From Hyalangium ruber (GTDB lineage: Bacteria; Myxococcota; Myxococcia; Myxococcales; Myxococcaceae): a DNA stretch of 64,000 nt. Made by a program: the position numbers and the translations under genes. The notes beneath the pieces were generated by a model. The model saw nothing but the letters and a program-made list of their open reading frames with translations. It was not told the origin of the DNA and ran no database searches. Location of the stretch: contig NZ_JAXIVS010000007.1 of the NCBI RefSeq assembly GCF_034259325.1, positions 124,001-188,000 on the forward strand, written 5' to 3'. Positions 33,334 through 42,211 of the stretch are shown piece by piece. The number at the start of each line of letters is the position of its first letter. The stretch's first letter is position 1.

Positions 33334-34431
33334 TCAGCGGTCCTCGACGGTCAGGTTGCTGGCGCCGCCGGAGATCTCGATATCGAACCGGTCCGCGGCG
33401 CTCTTGTAATCGGGGGTCTCCAGGCTCATCTGCCCACCCACGGCGCCCAGACGTTGCGCCAGGAACGCCAGCTTGCTCACGCCCCCCTTCACCTGGAGCC
33501 GGGCGGCCACGCCCGTGGGTAGAGCGAGGGTGAGCTGGCTGGCCCCGCCGACGACGCGGATGGGGACGACGCCCGAGGGCCGAGGGAGTGTCACGACGCC
33601 GTCGCTGGCACCGCCCGTCAGCTCGATCGACTCCAGCCGCAGCGCGCTCAGGTCCGCGTTCAGCTTCGACACACCGCCCTTCAGCTCGATCTGCCAGGGG
33701 ATGGAGCCATTGAGGGCGACATCCGCCTTGAGCTTGCGCCAGTCGAGGAGCGAGAAGCGCGGGTACTGGATTTGTACGGAGCCCCCCTCCTCCCGCACGG
33801 TCGGTGAGCGCCCCTCGAAACGCGCGACATAGAGCTGCGCCATCCCCGCATCCGCCCGAAGGGTGAGGTGCGAAACTCCGGACGTGAACCGGAGCCGCGC
33901 GCTCTCCAGCGAGCCCAGCGGGGCCGAGAACTCCCCGGGAGCATCCGCCGCCCGAGCGCCCTTCTCCGCGCGCAGGCTCGCCGTCTCCCCGTGCAGCAGC
34001 GTCGCGCCTCGAGTGAGGAAGTCCAGCAGGAGGCCCAGCTGCTCCTCGGAGTAGCCGGCACACAGCTCGGCCATGGCCCGTCCGGAGGCGCCCAGCAGCG
34101 CCTCGAAGTCACTGCCCCGCTCGGGCACGGCCTCGATGATGACGTGCCGTCGATCCTTGGGGTCCCTCACGCGCCGGGCGAAGCCGGCCTTCTCCAGCCG
34201 ATCGATGAGCCCGGTGACGGCCCCCGAGGTGAGCCCCGTGAGCTCCGCGAGCTGGCCCGCGGTCACCGCCCCGGTGCGCTCCAGGATGCTCAGGCACTTG
34301 AAGTCCGTGAGGTTGATACCCAACCGGTCGGCGAGGGCCTGGCTGAACAGCACGTCCTGGTCGCTGAAGTTCCTCAGCTCCCGCCCCAAGCCCTCCATCA
34401 ACTCCGCACGCTTTCCACGTCCGCTTGACAC
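33334..34431 (-). CDS. MarR-family regulator fused to a Gly-rich beta domain
   Basis: The 365-residue protein is a MarR winged helix (about 20-140: LTDFKCLSILERTGAVTAGQ, then TSGAVTGLIDRLEKAGFARR with the wing DPKDRRH) joined to a 200-residue beta domain. The second part repeats GGVSKL, GGASQL and GGVSKLAF motifs at roughly 25-residue intervals, like DUF4097/LiaF-type beta-helices. The same domain makes up the divergent gene at 34557. GTG 34431 has AGAGGAG 9 nt upstream. A near-perfect MarR-type palindrome sits 26 bp before it, implying autoregulation and control of the neighbour. Fusion of a MarR head to this domain is unusual. Confidence 0.85.
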   Translation of the reverse strand: MSSGRGKRAELMEGLGRELRNFSDQDVLFSQALADRLGINLTDFKCLSILERTGAVTAGQLAELTGLTSGAVTGLIDRLEKAGFARRVRDPKDRRHVIIEAVPERGSDFEALLGASGRAMAELCAGYSEEQLGLLLDFLTRGATLLHGETASLRAEKGARAADAPGEFSAPLGSLESARLRFTSGVSHLTLRADAGMAQLYVARFEGRSPTVREEGGSVQIQYPRFSLLDWRKLKADVALNGSIPWQIELKGGVSKLNADLSALRLESIELTGGASDGVVTLPRPSGVVPIRVVGGASQLTLALPTGVAARLQVKGGVSKLAFLAQRLGAVGGQMSLETPDYKSAADRFDIEISGGASNLTVEDR

Positions 34432-34457
34432 GGCACACGACTCCTCTTAGCTTGGAT

Positions 34458-34478
34458 ATATCTTAGTGACTAAGATAT
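34458..34478. promoter_or_regulatory. 21-bp perfect palindrome, likely MarR operator
   Basis: Arms ATATCTTAGT and ACTAAGATAT are exactly complementary around one central G. It lies 26 bp before the MarR-fusion GTG and 78 bp before the ATG of the divergent gene. Size, symmetry and the TTAG-N3-CTAA centre are typical of MarR-family sites. It stands out as AT-rich. Confidence 0.75.
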
Positions 34479-34556
34479 CTCGCCACGAAGAAATCAGACC
34501 CCTCAGTAAAGAGACTACACCGAACCACCCGTTGAAGGAACCCACAGGAGCCCGCC

Positions 34557-35264
34557 ATGAACGAGTCTGCCCCCGGAAACCCGATGCCCCACACCCCCGC
34601 GACGCCCGAGGCGTGGGCGTTCCTCGAGAGCGGCGAGCAGAAGCGCACCTTCTCCGCGCCCCTCGGAGAGACGAGCCAGGGCCGGCTGGCGTTCCTGGGC
34701 GGGGCCTCGCGCGTCACGCTGAGGGTCGAGCCCTCGATGCCGGAGCTGTTCCGCGCCCGCTTCGAGGGGCCGGTGCCCGAGGTCCGGGTGCAGGGCGGCA
34801 GCGTCTCGGTCCGCTACCAGCTCTCCTTCTCGGACTGGCTCCAGTGCGTCCTGGACCGGGGTGGGCAGGACGTGGAGCTCACCTTGAACGGCGCCATTCC
34901 CTGGCAGCTGGACTTCCACGGGGGCGTCTCGGAGGTGTCGGGGGACTTGAGCCGGCTGCGGCTCAGTGGACTGGAGGTGGCGGGAGGGGCGAGCAAGCTC
35001 CAGCTGCGGCTGCCTCGGCCCACGAACGTGGTCCCCATCCACATCCACGGGGGCGCCAGCCAGGTGCGGCTCTACCGTCCGCTGGGCACCGGTGCTCGGG
35101 TGGAGATTGCCGGGGGCGTGAGCCATCTGGCCTTCGATGAGCAGCGCCTGGGCGCCATCGGTGGGTATACGCGGCTGGAGACGCCGGGCCTCGAGGACCG
35201 GCTGTCCCGGTATGAGATCATCGTCGACGGTGGGGCCAGCCACCTCACCGTCGATGCCCGATGA
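34557..35264 (+). CDS. Stand-alone copy of the Gly-rich beta domain
   Basis: The 235-residue protein aligns along its length with the C-terminal domain of the divergent MarR fusion: FSAPLGE, the ARFEG turn, NGAIPWQLDFHGGVSEV, GGASKLQLRLPRP, VVPIHIHGGASQV, GGVSHLAF, LGAIGGYTRLETPG and a C-terminal GGASHLTV. It has no HTH, signal peptide or membrane segment. ATG 34557 has AGGAG 6 nt upstream. Inference: it shares a ligand or binds the fusion's beta domain and is under the same operator. It is convergent with the SDR gene, 3 bp away. Confidence 0.8.
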   Translation: MNESAPGNPMPHTPATPEAWAFLESGEQKRTFSAPLGETSQGRLAFLGGASRVTLRVEPSMPELFRARFEGPVPEVRVQGGSVSVRYQLSFSDWLQCVLDRGGQDVELTLNGAIPWQLDFHGGVSEVSGDLSRLRLSGLEVAGGASKLQLRLPRPTNVVPIHIHGGASQVRLYRPLGTGARVEIAGGVSHLAFDEQRLGAIGGYTRLETPGLEDRLSRYEIIVDGGASHLTVDAR

Positions 35265-35267
35265 ACC

Positions 35268-36005
35268 TCAGAAGCCGCGCGTCACACCACCGTCCGCCAC
35301 GATGGACTGGCCGGTGATGTACGCCGCCTGCTCCGAGGCCAGGAACGTCACCAGCGCCCCCAGCTCCTCCGGCCGCCCGAGCCGGCGCGCGGGGATCTGC
35401 GAGGTGATGCGATCCTCGGGAACGCCCAGCTGCTTCAGGCGCTCCGTGGCGTGGTAGCCGGGCAGCACGGCGTTGAGGGTGATGCCGTGCTCGGCCACCT
35501 CGTTGCTGACGATCTTCGTGAGCCCCATCAACCCGGCCCGCAGGCCGCTGGAGATGGTCAGCCCCGACATGGGCTCACGCGCGGAGGACGAGGTGACGAG
35601 GATGATGCGCCCCCAGCGCTGCTCCTTCATCGCGGGCACCGCCGCGCGAATCCCCTCCACCGCCCCCATCCACAGGCTCTGGAAACCCTCCTGCCACTGG
35701 GCGTCGGAGAGCTCCAGGATGCCGCCCTTCGGCGGGCCACCTGTATTGACGACGAGGATGTCCACGCCGCCCAGCGCCTGGCGCACCTGCTCCACCACGG
35801 ACTGGGACGCGCCGGGCTTGGACAGATCCGCCGCCACGCCCAGCGCGGCGCCCATGTTCGCCGCCGCGGCGCGGATGCGCTCCTCGCTGCGTGAGCAGAT
35901 GGCCACCCGCGCGCCCTCCCGCACCAACTCCGAGGCGATGGCGAACCCCAGGCCAGCGGAGGCCCCCATCACCAGCGCTCGCCTACCCTTCAGGCCTAAA
36001 TCCAT
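35268..36005 (-). CDS. Short-chain dehydrogenase/reductase-like protein with altered catalytic residues
   Basis: The 245-residue Rossmann protein has the cofactor loop GASAGLGFA and NTGGPPKGG in place of the usual NNAG. The catalytic region reads SSSAREPMSGLTISSGLRAGLMGLTK: by alignment to YxxxK, the Tyr is Ser and the Lys is Arg, while the preceding Ser remains. The C-terminal GxIVADGGVTRGF is intact. This NTGGPP group is widespread but poorly assigned. Its ATG lies 23 bp inside the end of kmo, so it is last in the kynurenine operon. Role there is unknown. Confidence 0.8.
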   Translation of the reverse strand: MDLGLKGRRALVMGASAGLGFAIASELVREGARVAICSRSEERIRAAAANMGAALGVAADLSKPGASQSVVEQVRQALGGVDILVVNTGGPPKGGILELSDAQWQEGFQSLWMGAVEGIRAAVPAMKEQRWGRIILVTSSSAREPMSGLTISSGLRAGLMGLTKIVSNEVAEHGITLNAVLPGYHATERLKQLGVPEDRITSQIPARRLGRPEELGALVTFLASEQAAYITGQSIVADGGVTRGF

Positions 36006-37380
36006 CCGAGTGCTCCTCCACGAAAGGAACGAGCCGCTCCCGGATGAGCCGGGCGGCGCGATCGAGATCCACATCCTCCGCGCGCTTCAGGCCCTCGGCC
36101 AGCTCGGACACGATGCCGCCGGCGAGGGTGCCCACCTGGTAGGCCAGGCGGTAAGGCACGCGACTGAAGCTCACCAGCGTGTAGCGACTGAGGAATTGCC
36201 CGGGAAAGGCGTTGAGCAGCACCTTCTCCACCTGCTTCTCCAGCAGGAAGCGAGGGCTGGCGGTGCTGTCACGCATCTCGATGAAGTTCTCCACCGCCAT
36301 GTCCGCGATGGCATCCGCGTTCGTCTTGCGCAGGTGGAAGAACTCGGTGAACACGTCCTCCCAGCGCGTGTGGCGCGAGAGGAGCGAGTCGAGCACCACG
36401 CAGTCCTCGAAGCCGCAGTTCATCCCCTGCCCGAAGAACGGGACGATGGCGTGCGCCGCATCTCCCAGCAGCAGCGCCCGGCCGCCCACATGCCAGGGCG
36501 CGCCCTTCACCGTCACCATCGTCCCCGTGGGGTTGTGGAAGAAGTCGTGCGTGAGCTCGGGGATGAGCGGCACGGCGTCCGGGAACTGCTCCTCGAAGAA
36601 GGCGGTGAGCGTCCCAGGCGAGTTGAGTGACGCGAAGCTCACCGGCCCCTCGAACGGAAGGAAGAGCGTGCAGGTGAAGCTGCCGTCCTCGTTGGGCAGC
36701 GCGATGAGCATGTACGCGCCGCGAGGCCAGATGTGCAGCGCGTTCTTCTCCATCCGGAAGGAGCCCCCAGGGCCCGCGGGGATGGTGAGCTCCTTGTACC
36801 CGTGGCTCAGCAACTCCGAGTTGGAGGAGAAGCCCGGCAGCTTCGTCATCTCCTGGCGCACGACCGAGCCCGAGCCGTCCGTGCCCATCAGCACCGGCGC
36901 GCGTTCCTGCCGCGTGGCACCGCCAGCCTCGTCCAGGAAGGAGAGCGTGCCCGCCGCGAAGTCCACGTGCTGGAGGCGCTGCCGGAAGCGGATGCGCACC
37001 CGGCCCGTCTCCTCCGCGTGGGTCATGAGGTACTTGTTGAGCCATGCCCGGGAGATGCTGTTGATGTGCTGCGAGTCGTCCTTGCCGTAGGGCTGCAGGG
37101 CCAACGCGCCGGACACCGGGTGGATCATCCGGCCACGCATGGGGATGGCGTGCCGCCGAGCCTCCTCCTCGAGGCCCACCTGCCGCAGCGCATGGAGCCC
37201 GCGCGCGGAGATGGCGAGGTTGATGGAGCGCCCCGCATCCACCGTCTCGCGCCGCATGTCGGGGCGGCGCTCGAACACCTCCACCTGGAAGCCGCGCCGC
37301 GCCAGGAACAGGGAGAGCAGCGAGCCCACCAGGCCCGCGCCCGCGACGGTGATGCTCTCGGATCGATCAATCTCGTGCAT
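35983..37380 (-). CDS. kmo: Kynurenine 3-monooxygenase
   Basis: The 465-residue FAD enzyme hydroxylates kynurenine to 3-hydroxykynurenine with NADPH and O2. The N-terminal FAD loop is GAGLVGSLLSLFLARRG, GRSINLAISARG is the family's substrate-pocket stretch, and GDAAHAIVPFFGQGMNCGFED is the second FAD motif. The C-terminus is hydrophobic (VSFSRVPYRLAYQVGTLAGG), as in Kmo proteins that associate with membrane. It overlaps kynU by 14 bp and the SDR by 23 bp. Length is typical. Together with kynU and nbaC it makes 3-hydroxyanthranilate. Confidence 0.94.
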   Translation of the reverse strand: MHEIDRSESITVAGAGLVGSLLSLFLARRGFQVEVFERRPDMRRETVDAGRSINLAISARGLHALRQVGLEEEARRHAIPMRGRMIHPVSGALALQPYGKDDSQHINSISRAWLNKYLMTHAEETGRVRIRFRQRLQHVDFAAGTLSFLDEAGGATRQERAPVLMGTDGSGSVVRQEMTKLPGFSSNSELLSHGYKELTIPAGPGGSFRMEKNALHIWPRGAYMLIALPNEDGSFTCTLFLPFEGPVSFASLNSPGTLTAFFEEQFPDAVPLIPELTHDFFHNPTGTMVTVKGAPWHVGGRALLLGDAAHAIVPFFGQGMNCGFEDCVVLDSLLSRHTRWEDVFTEFFHLRKTNADAIADMAVENFIEMRDSTASPRFLLEKQVEKVLLNAFPGQFLSRYTLVSFSRVPYRLAYQVGTLAGGIVSELAEGLKRAEDVDLDRAARLIRERLVPFVEEHSDGFRPEG

Positions 37381-38653
37381 GGCTCTCGAGGATCCGCGCG
37401 AAGCGGTAGACGTCCAGGAAGCTGCAGTACAGCGGAGCGGGCGAGGCCCGGATGATGTTCGGCTCGCGGAAGTCGCAGAGGACGCCCGCCTCGGTGAGCC
37501 GGGTGACCAGACTCCGCGGCTCCCGGTTGAAGCGCAGCGAGAGCTGATTGCCCCGCGCCTTCACGTCCCGAGGGGTGATGATCTGCACGGTGCCGGGAGG
37601 GAGCCGATCGAGCAGGAACTCGAGGTAGCCCGTGAGCAGGTCTCCCTTGTGGCGGAGCGCCGGCATCGTCGCGCGATCGAACAACTCCAGCGAAGCGCGC
37701 ATCGCCGCGAGTTGGAGGATGGGCGGGTTGGACAGCTGCCACCCTTCCGCGCCCGGCAGCGGTACGAAGTCCGGGCCCATCTTGAAGCGGGTGGCCTTGT
37801 CATGGCCCCACCACCCCTCGAAGCGGGGGATGCCCGGTGAGCGGGCGTGCCGCTCGTGGACGAACACCCCGCCCAGGGTTCCCGGGCCACCGTTGAGGTA
37901 CTTGTACGAGCACCACACGGCGAAGTCGGGCCCGTCGTCGTGCAGCGACAGGCGCAGGTTGCCAGCGCCGTGCGCGAGATCGAACCCCACCTTGCAACCC
38001 TTGGCGTGCGCGGCGCGGGTGATGGCCGCCATGTCGAAGGCCTGCCCGGTGAGGTAGTTCACGTTGCCGAGCAGCACCAGGGCGGTCTCATGCCCGTGCC
38101 GTTCAATCATCCCCAGGATGTCCTCGGTGCGCAGCGTCTCCTCGCCGGGGCGAGGCTGCACGCGCAGCACGTCTTTCTGAGGGTCGAGCCCGTGGCAACG
38201 AACCTGGGAAGCGACCGCGTACTGGTCCGAGGGGAAGGCCCCCGCCTCCATGATGAGCTTCGGGCGCTCGGGGGTGGGCCGGTAGAACGACACCATCATC
38301 AGGTGGAGGTTCACCGAGAGGGTGTTCATCACCACCACCTCGAGCGGCAGGGCGCCCACCACGCGCGCCATCTGCTCGGTGAGGTTCTCGTGGTAGGGCA
38401 ACCACGGGCGGCGCGCGCGGAAGTGGCCTTCCACGCCCAGGCGCTCCCAGTCGTCCATGGCCTCCAGGACGTACTCGCGCGCCCTGCGCGGCTGGAGGCC
38501 CAGCGAGTTGCCCACGAGGTAGACCACCGGCTCGCCATCCGCGCGCTGGGGGAAGAGGAACTCGTCTCGGAAGGAGCGCAGCGGATCCACCGCGTCCATG
38601 CGCCGGGCGAACGCCTCGCCCTCCTCGAACTGCACCGTGTCACCACCGCTCAT
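37367..38653 (-). CDS. kynU: Kynureninase
   Basis: The 428-residue PLP enzyme cleaves (3-hydroxy)kynurenine to (3-hydroxy)anthranilate and alanine. Signatures are YLVGNSLGLQPRRAREYV near the start, VVMNTLSVNLHLMM, FDLAHGAGNLRLSLHDDG, and WCSYKYLNGGPG with the PLP Lys. ATG 38653 overlaps the ACMSD gene stop by 4 bp; a longer reading from 38704 adds nothing conserved. It lies between ACMSD and kmo in the operon and overlaps kmo by 14 bp, so expression is tightly linked. Confidence 0.95.
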   Translation of the reverse strand: MSGGDTVQFEEGEAFARRMDAVDPLRSFRDEFLFPQRADGEPVVYLVGNSLGLQPRRAREYVLEAMDDWERLGVEGHFRARRPWLPYHENLTEQMARVVGALPLEVVVMNTLSVNLHLMMVSFYRPTPERPKLIMEAGAFPSDQYAVASQVRCHGLDPQKDVLRVQPRPGEETLRTEDILGMIERHGHETALVLLGNVNYLTGQAFDMAAITRAAHAKGCKVGFDLAHGAGNLRLSLHDDGPDFAVWCSYKYLNGGPGTLGGVFVHERHARSPGIPRFEGWWGHDKATRFKMGPDFVPLPGAEGWQLSNPPILQLAAMRASLELFDRATMPALRHKGDLLTGYLEFLLDRLPPGTVQIITPRDVKARGNQLSLRFNREPRSLVTRLTEAGVLCDFREPNIIRASPAPLYCSFLDVYRFARILESHARD

Positions 38654-39666
38654 GAAGCGAACTCCTCCGGAGAGCGCCCGAGCCACTCGAGCGCGTTGCG
38701 CCACAGGAGCCGCTCTCGCGTCGAGGGCTCCAGGTCCGCCAAGGACTCGATCAACGTGCCCGGGCGGTCTTCCCCGAGCGGGAATGGGAAGTCACTGCCC
38801 AGCGCCACCTTCTCCGGGCCGAAGAGCTTCAAGATGAAGCGCAGCATCTCCGCGTCATGGACGAGCGAGTCCACCCAGAAGCGCCCCAGATAGGCGCTCG
38901 GAGGCACCGGGTTGTCCACGGCCACCAGGTCCGGCCGAGCATCGAAGCCATGCTGGAGCCGACCGAACGTCCCCGGGAACGAGCCCCCGCCGTGCGCGAA
39001 GGCAATGCGCAGCCGGGGCAGCTTCTCCAGCGTTCCGGAGAAGAGGAGCGTGCTGATGGCCAGCGTCACCTCGGCGGGCATGCCCACCAGCCACGGCAGC
39101 CAGTACTTCTCCATCCGCGCCGCGCCCAGCATGTCCCACGGGTGGACGAACAGCGCCGCGCCCAGCTCCGCCGCGGCCTCGAAGAACGGGAACAGCGCCG
39201 GGTCGCCCAGGTTGATGCCGTTGACGTGGGTGCCGATCTGCACGCCCGGCAGCCCCAGCTCCCGCACGCAGCGCTCCAGCTCGCGCACGGCGAGCTTCAC
39301 ATCCTGGAGCGGCACCGTGCCCAGGCCCGCGAAGCGTCTCGGGTTGCCACGCACCACCGAGGCTAGGTGGTCATTGAGGAAGCGCGACAGGTCCAGCCCG
39401 TGCTCGGGCTTCGCCCAGTAGCTGAACATCACCGGCACGGTGGAGAGCACCTGGACATCGACTCCCGCCGCGTCGCACTCCTTCACGCGCTGAGCCGGGT
39501 CCCAGCAGTTGCTCTCCACCTCGCGGAAGAACTTCCCATCGTCGCGCACCATGCGGGCGCGGCACGGCGCGTGGTGGTCCAGGGTGATGAACCCGCCGTA
39601 GCCGTAGCGCTCGGCGAAGCGCGGAATCTCGGCTGGCAGCAGGTGGGTGTGGATGTCGATCTTCAC
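38650..39666 (-). CDS. nbaD: 2-Amino-3-carboxymuconate-6-semialdehyde decarboxylase (ACMSD)
   Basis: The 338-residue amidohydrolase-fold decarboxylase removes CO2 from the ring-opened 3-hydroxyanthranilate product, giving 2-aminomuconate semialdehyde. It begins [10 protein letters not shown] with the zinc ligands His-x-His. Further marks are VHPWDMLG with a metal His, FAHGGGSFP with the catalytic His, and [10 protein letters not shown] with the metal Asp. GTG 39666 overlaps the upstream stop by 4 bp (GTGA), and length matches known ACMSD (about 336). Confidence 0.94.
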   Translation of the reverse strand: MKIDIHTHLLPAEIPRFAERYGYGGFITLDHHAPCRARMVRDDGKFFREVESNCWDPAQRVKECDAAGVDVQVLSTVPVMFSYWAKPEHGLDLSRFLNDHLASVVRGNPRRFAGLGTVPLQDVKLAVRELERCVRELGLPGVQIGTHVNGINLGDPALFPFFEAAAELGAALFVHPWDMLGAARMEKYWLPWLVGMPAEVTLAISTLLFSGTLEKLPRLRIAFAHGGGSFPGTFGRLQHGFDARPDLVAVDNPVPPSAYLGRFWVDSLVHDAEMLRFILKLFGPEKVALGSDFPFPLGEDRPGTLIESLADLEPSTRERLLWRNALEWLGRSPEEFAS

Positions 39667-40184
39667 TTGCCCCCGCCCCGGGTCATCTGGAAGCCGCACT
39701 GCTTGCAGGTGCAGTGGGCGGGGTCTCCGTAGAAGCGGTCGAACACCGGCGGCAGCTGGGTGACGATGTTGGAGACGTGCAGGTACTCCTCATAGAGCTT
39801 GGAGTCGCAGCGGGGACAGAACCACGCGAAGCCGTCCAGCTCGTGGGGCTGGCGCCGCCGCTCGATGACGAGGCCCACCGTGCCGGCGGGCCGCTGGGGC
39901 GAATGTGGCACCTTGGGAGGCAGCAGGAAGATGTCTCCCTCGCGGATGGGCAGATCCTTCGGCTTGCCGTCCTCGATGATGCGCAGGTTGATGTCCCCTT
40001 CCAGCTGGTAGAAGAACTCCTCGCTCTCGTCGATGTGGAAGTCGGTGCGCGAGTTGGGCCCGCCCACCACCATCACGATGAACTCCTGGTCCTTCCACAC
40101 CATCTGGTTGCCCACCGGGGGCTTGAGCAGGTGGCGGTGCTCATCGATCCACTTCTTGAAGTTGAAGGGCGGCATCAGCGCCAT
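39663..40184 (-). CDS. nbaC: 3-Hydroxyanthranilate 3,4-dioxygenase
   Basis: The 173-residue cupin dioxygenase opens the ring of 3-hydroxyanthranilate. [20 protein letters not shown] and [22 protein letters not shown] carry the iron ligands (His, Glu, and His in KVPHSPQRP). The bacterial form also has a second, rubredoxin-like iron site: [13 protein letters not shown] and [10 protein letters not shown] with four Cys, all present here. It starts 3 bp after the RidA-type gene and overlaps ACMSD by 4 bp. Confidence 0.95.
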   Translation of the reverse strand: MALMPPFNFKKWIDEHRHLLKPPVGNQMVWKDQEFIVMVVGGPNSRTDFHIDESEEFFYQLEGDINLRIIEDGKPKDLPIREGDIFLLPPKVPHSPQRPAGTVGLVIERRRQPHELDGFAWFCPRCDSKLYEEYLHVSNIVTQLPPVFDRFYGDPAHCTCKQCGFQMTRGGGK

Positions 40185-40187
40185 GGC

Positions 40188-40613
40188 TCAGTCTCCGATC
40201 GTGGCGATGCACTTGAGTTCAATGGCGATGGGCGTGGGCAGCGCGTTGATCTCCAACGTGGTGCGGCACGGAGGGTTGTCCTTGAAGTACTCCGCCCACA
40301 GCCGGTTATAGATGGGGAAGTCCGCCTTCATGTTGGTGAGGTACACGGTGACGTCCACCAACCGGTCCCACGACGAGCCCGCCTCCTCGAGGATGTAGCG
40401 CACGTTGCGGAACACCGAGTGGCACTGCGCCTCGATGTCGTAGGAGGCGATGTTTCCCTGGGCGTCCAGCTCCACGCCGGGGATCTTCTTGGTGCCGCGC
40501 TCGCGCGGGCCCACCCCCGAGAGGAACAACAGGTTCCCTACCCGGCGCGCGTGGGGATAGAGGCCCACGGGCTCCGGGGCCCGCTTCGAGTCGATTCGCT
40601 CTTCCTGGCTCAT
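40188..40613 (-). CDS. nbaF: RidA-family 2-aminomuconate deaminase
   Basis: The 141-residue RidA/YjgF protein probably hydrolyses the enamine of 2-aminomuconate to 4-oxalocrotonate and ammonia. VGNLLFLSGVGPRERG and VDVTVYLTNMKADFPIYNRLW match the family, and PPCRTTLEINALPTPIAIELKCIA carries the substrate-binding Arg and Glu. ATG 40613 overlaps the dehydrogenase stop by 4 bp. The assignment as deaminase rests on the operon; RidA proteins also act generally on reactive enamines. Confidence 0.88.
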   Translation of the reverse strand: MSQEERIDSKRAPEPVGLYPHARRVGNLLFLSGVGPRERGTKKIPGVELDAQGNIASYDIEAQCHSVFRNVRYILEEAGSSWDRLVDVTVYLTNMKADFPIYNRLWAEYFKDNPPCRTTLEINALPTPIAIELKCIATIGD

Positions 40614-42052
40614 AGCTTCACGCACACGTTCTTGGGCTCGGTGAAGAAGCGCAGCACCTCGTGGCCGCCCTCGCGCCCCACGCCCGAGTCCTTCACCCCG
40701 CCAAAGGGCGTGCGCAGGTCCCGGAGCATCCAGCAGTTGATCCAGACGATGCCGCTATGCAGACGGGCGGCGAACCGGTGGGCTCGGCTCAGGTCCTTGG
40801 TCCACACGCTGGCCGCCAGCCCGTAGTTGGTGGAGTTCGCCCAAGCGAGCACCTCCTCCTCCCGCTCGAAGGGAGTGAGCGTGGCCACCGGTCCGAAGAT
40901 CTCCTCCTGGTTGGTGCGGCACTCGGGCCCCAGGCCCTCCACAAGCGTGGGCTGCACGAACCAGCCGTTGCGGCACCGGCCCTCCACCTGGGCTCGAGCA
41001 CCACCGGCGAGGATGCGGCCGCCCTCCTGGCGGGAGAGCTCGATGTAGCTCATCACCTTGTCGAAGTGTTGCTGGGAGACGAGCGCGCCCTGGTCCGTGC
41101 CCGGCTCGAGCGGATCACCCACCTTCAGCGCGCGCGTGCGGGCCACGAGCGCCTCCTTGAAGCGCTCATAGATGGGGGCCTGCACGAAGATGCGCGGGCC
41201 GCACAGGCAGATCTGCCCCTGGTTGGCGAAGGACGAGCGCATCGTGGTGGCGAGCGCTTCATCGAAGTCGCAGTCGGCGAAGATGACGTTGGGGTTCTTG
41301 CCGCCCATCTCCAGCGAGAGCTTCTTGAAGAGGGGCGCGGCGGTGCGGGCGATCTCCGCGCCGGTGCGCGTGCTTCCGGTGAAGGAGATGGCGGAGATGC
41401 CCGGATGGCGGCTCATCGGCGCGCCCACCTTGGCGCCCAGGCCATGCACGATGTTGAGAACACCCGGGGGCAGCCCCACCTCGCGGCATACCTGCGCGAG
41501 GAGGAAGGCCGTCATCGGCGTCACCTCGGAGGGCTTGGCCACCACGCAGTTGCCGATGGCGATCGCCGGGGCGATCTTCCAGGTGAACAAGTAGAGCGGC
41601 AGGTTCCAGGGAGAGATGCAGCCCACCACGCCCAGGGGCGAGCGCAGGGTGTAGTTGAGCGCCACGGTGTCGGTGGCGTGAGCCTCGCTGGAGAACTGGG
41701 TCACCGCGTCCGCGAAGAACTCGAAGTTGAGCACGCTGCGGGGAATGTCGACGGTGGAGGCCACCGACAGCGGCTTGCCGGTGTCGATGGACTCGGCACG
41801 GGCGAAGGCATCGAGCCGCGCGCGGATGGCGTCGGCGATACGGCGCAGCAGGCGCGCACGCTCGGCGGCCGGGGTGGCGGACCAGGCCGGGAAAGCGTGG
41901 GCGGCGGCGTCGACGGCGCGCTGCACGTCGGTCTCGTCCGAGTCGGGCACGAGGGCATAGGGCTCGGCCGTGGCGGGCTCGGGCTTGTCCAGCCACTTCT
42001 GAGAGGTGGGAGGCACCAGCTCCCCACCGATGTAGTTGAGGACCTTTTGCAC
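40610..42052 (-). CDS. nbaE: 2-Aminomuconate-6-semialdehyde dehydrogenase
   Basis: The 480-residue NAD-dependent aldehyde dehydrogenase oxidises 2-aminomuconate semialdehyde to 2-aminomuconate. PWNLPLYLFTWKIAPAIAIGN and FTGSTRTGAEIA bind cofactor, LEMGGKNPNVIF holds the general-base Glu, and FANQGQICLCGPRIFV has the catalytic Cys. INCWMLRDLRTPFGGVKDSGVGREGG is typical of the AmnC/NbaE group. GTG 42052 is preferred because AGGAGG is 8 nt upstream; it is the first gene of the leftward operon, with a divergent promoter region before it. Confidence 0.92.
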   Translation of the reverse strand: MQKVLNYIGGELVPPTSQKWLDKPEPATAEPYALVPDSDETDVQRAVDAAAHAFPAWSATPAAERARLLRRIADAIRARLDAFARAESIDTGKPLSVASTVDIPRSVLNFEFFADAVTQFSSEAHATDTVALNYTLRSPLGVVGCISPWNLPLYLFTWKIAPAIAIGNCVVAKPSEVTPMTAFLLAQVCREVGLPPGVLNIVHGLGAKVGAPMSRHPGISAISFTGSTRTGAEIARTAAPLFKKLSLEMGGKNPNVIFADCDFDEALATTMRSSFANQGQICLCGPRIFVQAPIYERFKEALVARTRALKVGDPLEPGTDQGALVSQQHFDKVMSYIELSRQEGGRILAGGARAQVEGRCRNGWFVQPTLVEGLGPECRTNQEEIFGPVATLTPFEREEEVLAWANSTNYGLAASVWTKDLSRAHRFAARLHSGIVWINCWMLRDLRTPFGGVKDSGVGREGGHEVLRFFTEPKNVCVKL

Positions 42053-42072
42053 GCCGGATTCCTCCTGTGTGA

Positions 42073-42174
42073 CAGGGCGCCCGAATACCACGGCGGCGCA
42101 CGCCTGGACACGGGAGACCCTTGGGGATTTCACATAGGGAGCAGAAGCTGCTTGCGCTCGCCGCCAGGGCGCCC
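42073..42174. repeat. Two copies of CAGGGCGCCC in the divergent kynurenine promoter region
   Basis: The same decamer occurs at 42073-42082 and 42165-42174, each followed within a base or two by GAA. They flank the likely promoters between the dehydrogenase and the divergent decarboxylase gene, so they may be regulator sites. Their GC-rich content makes chance possible. Confidence 0.3.
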
Positions 42175-42211
42175 CGAAGCTCGTCCGCCCTGGCTCGCGG
42201 GGAGCAAGCAC

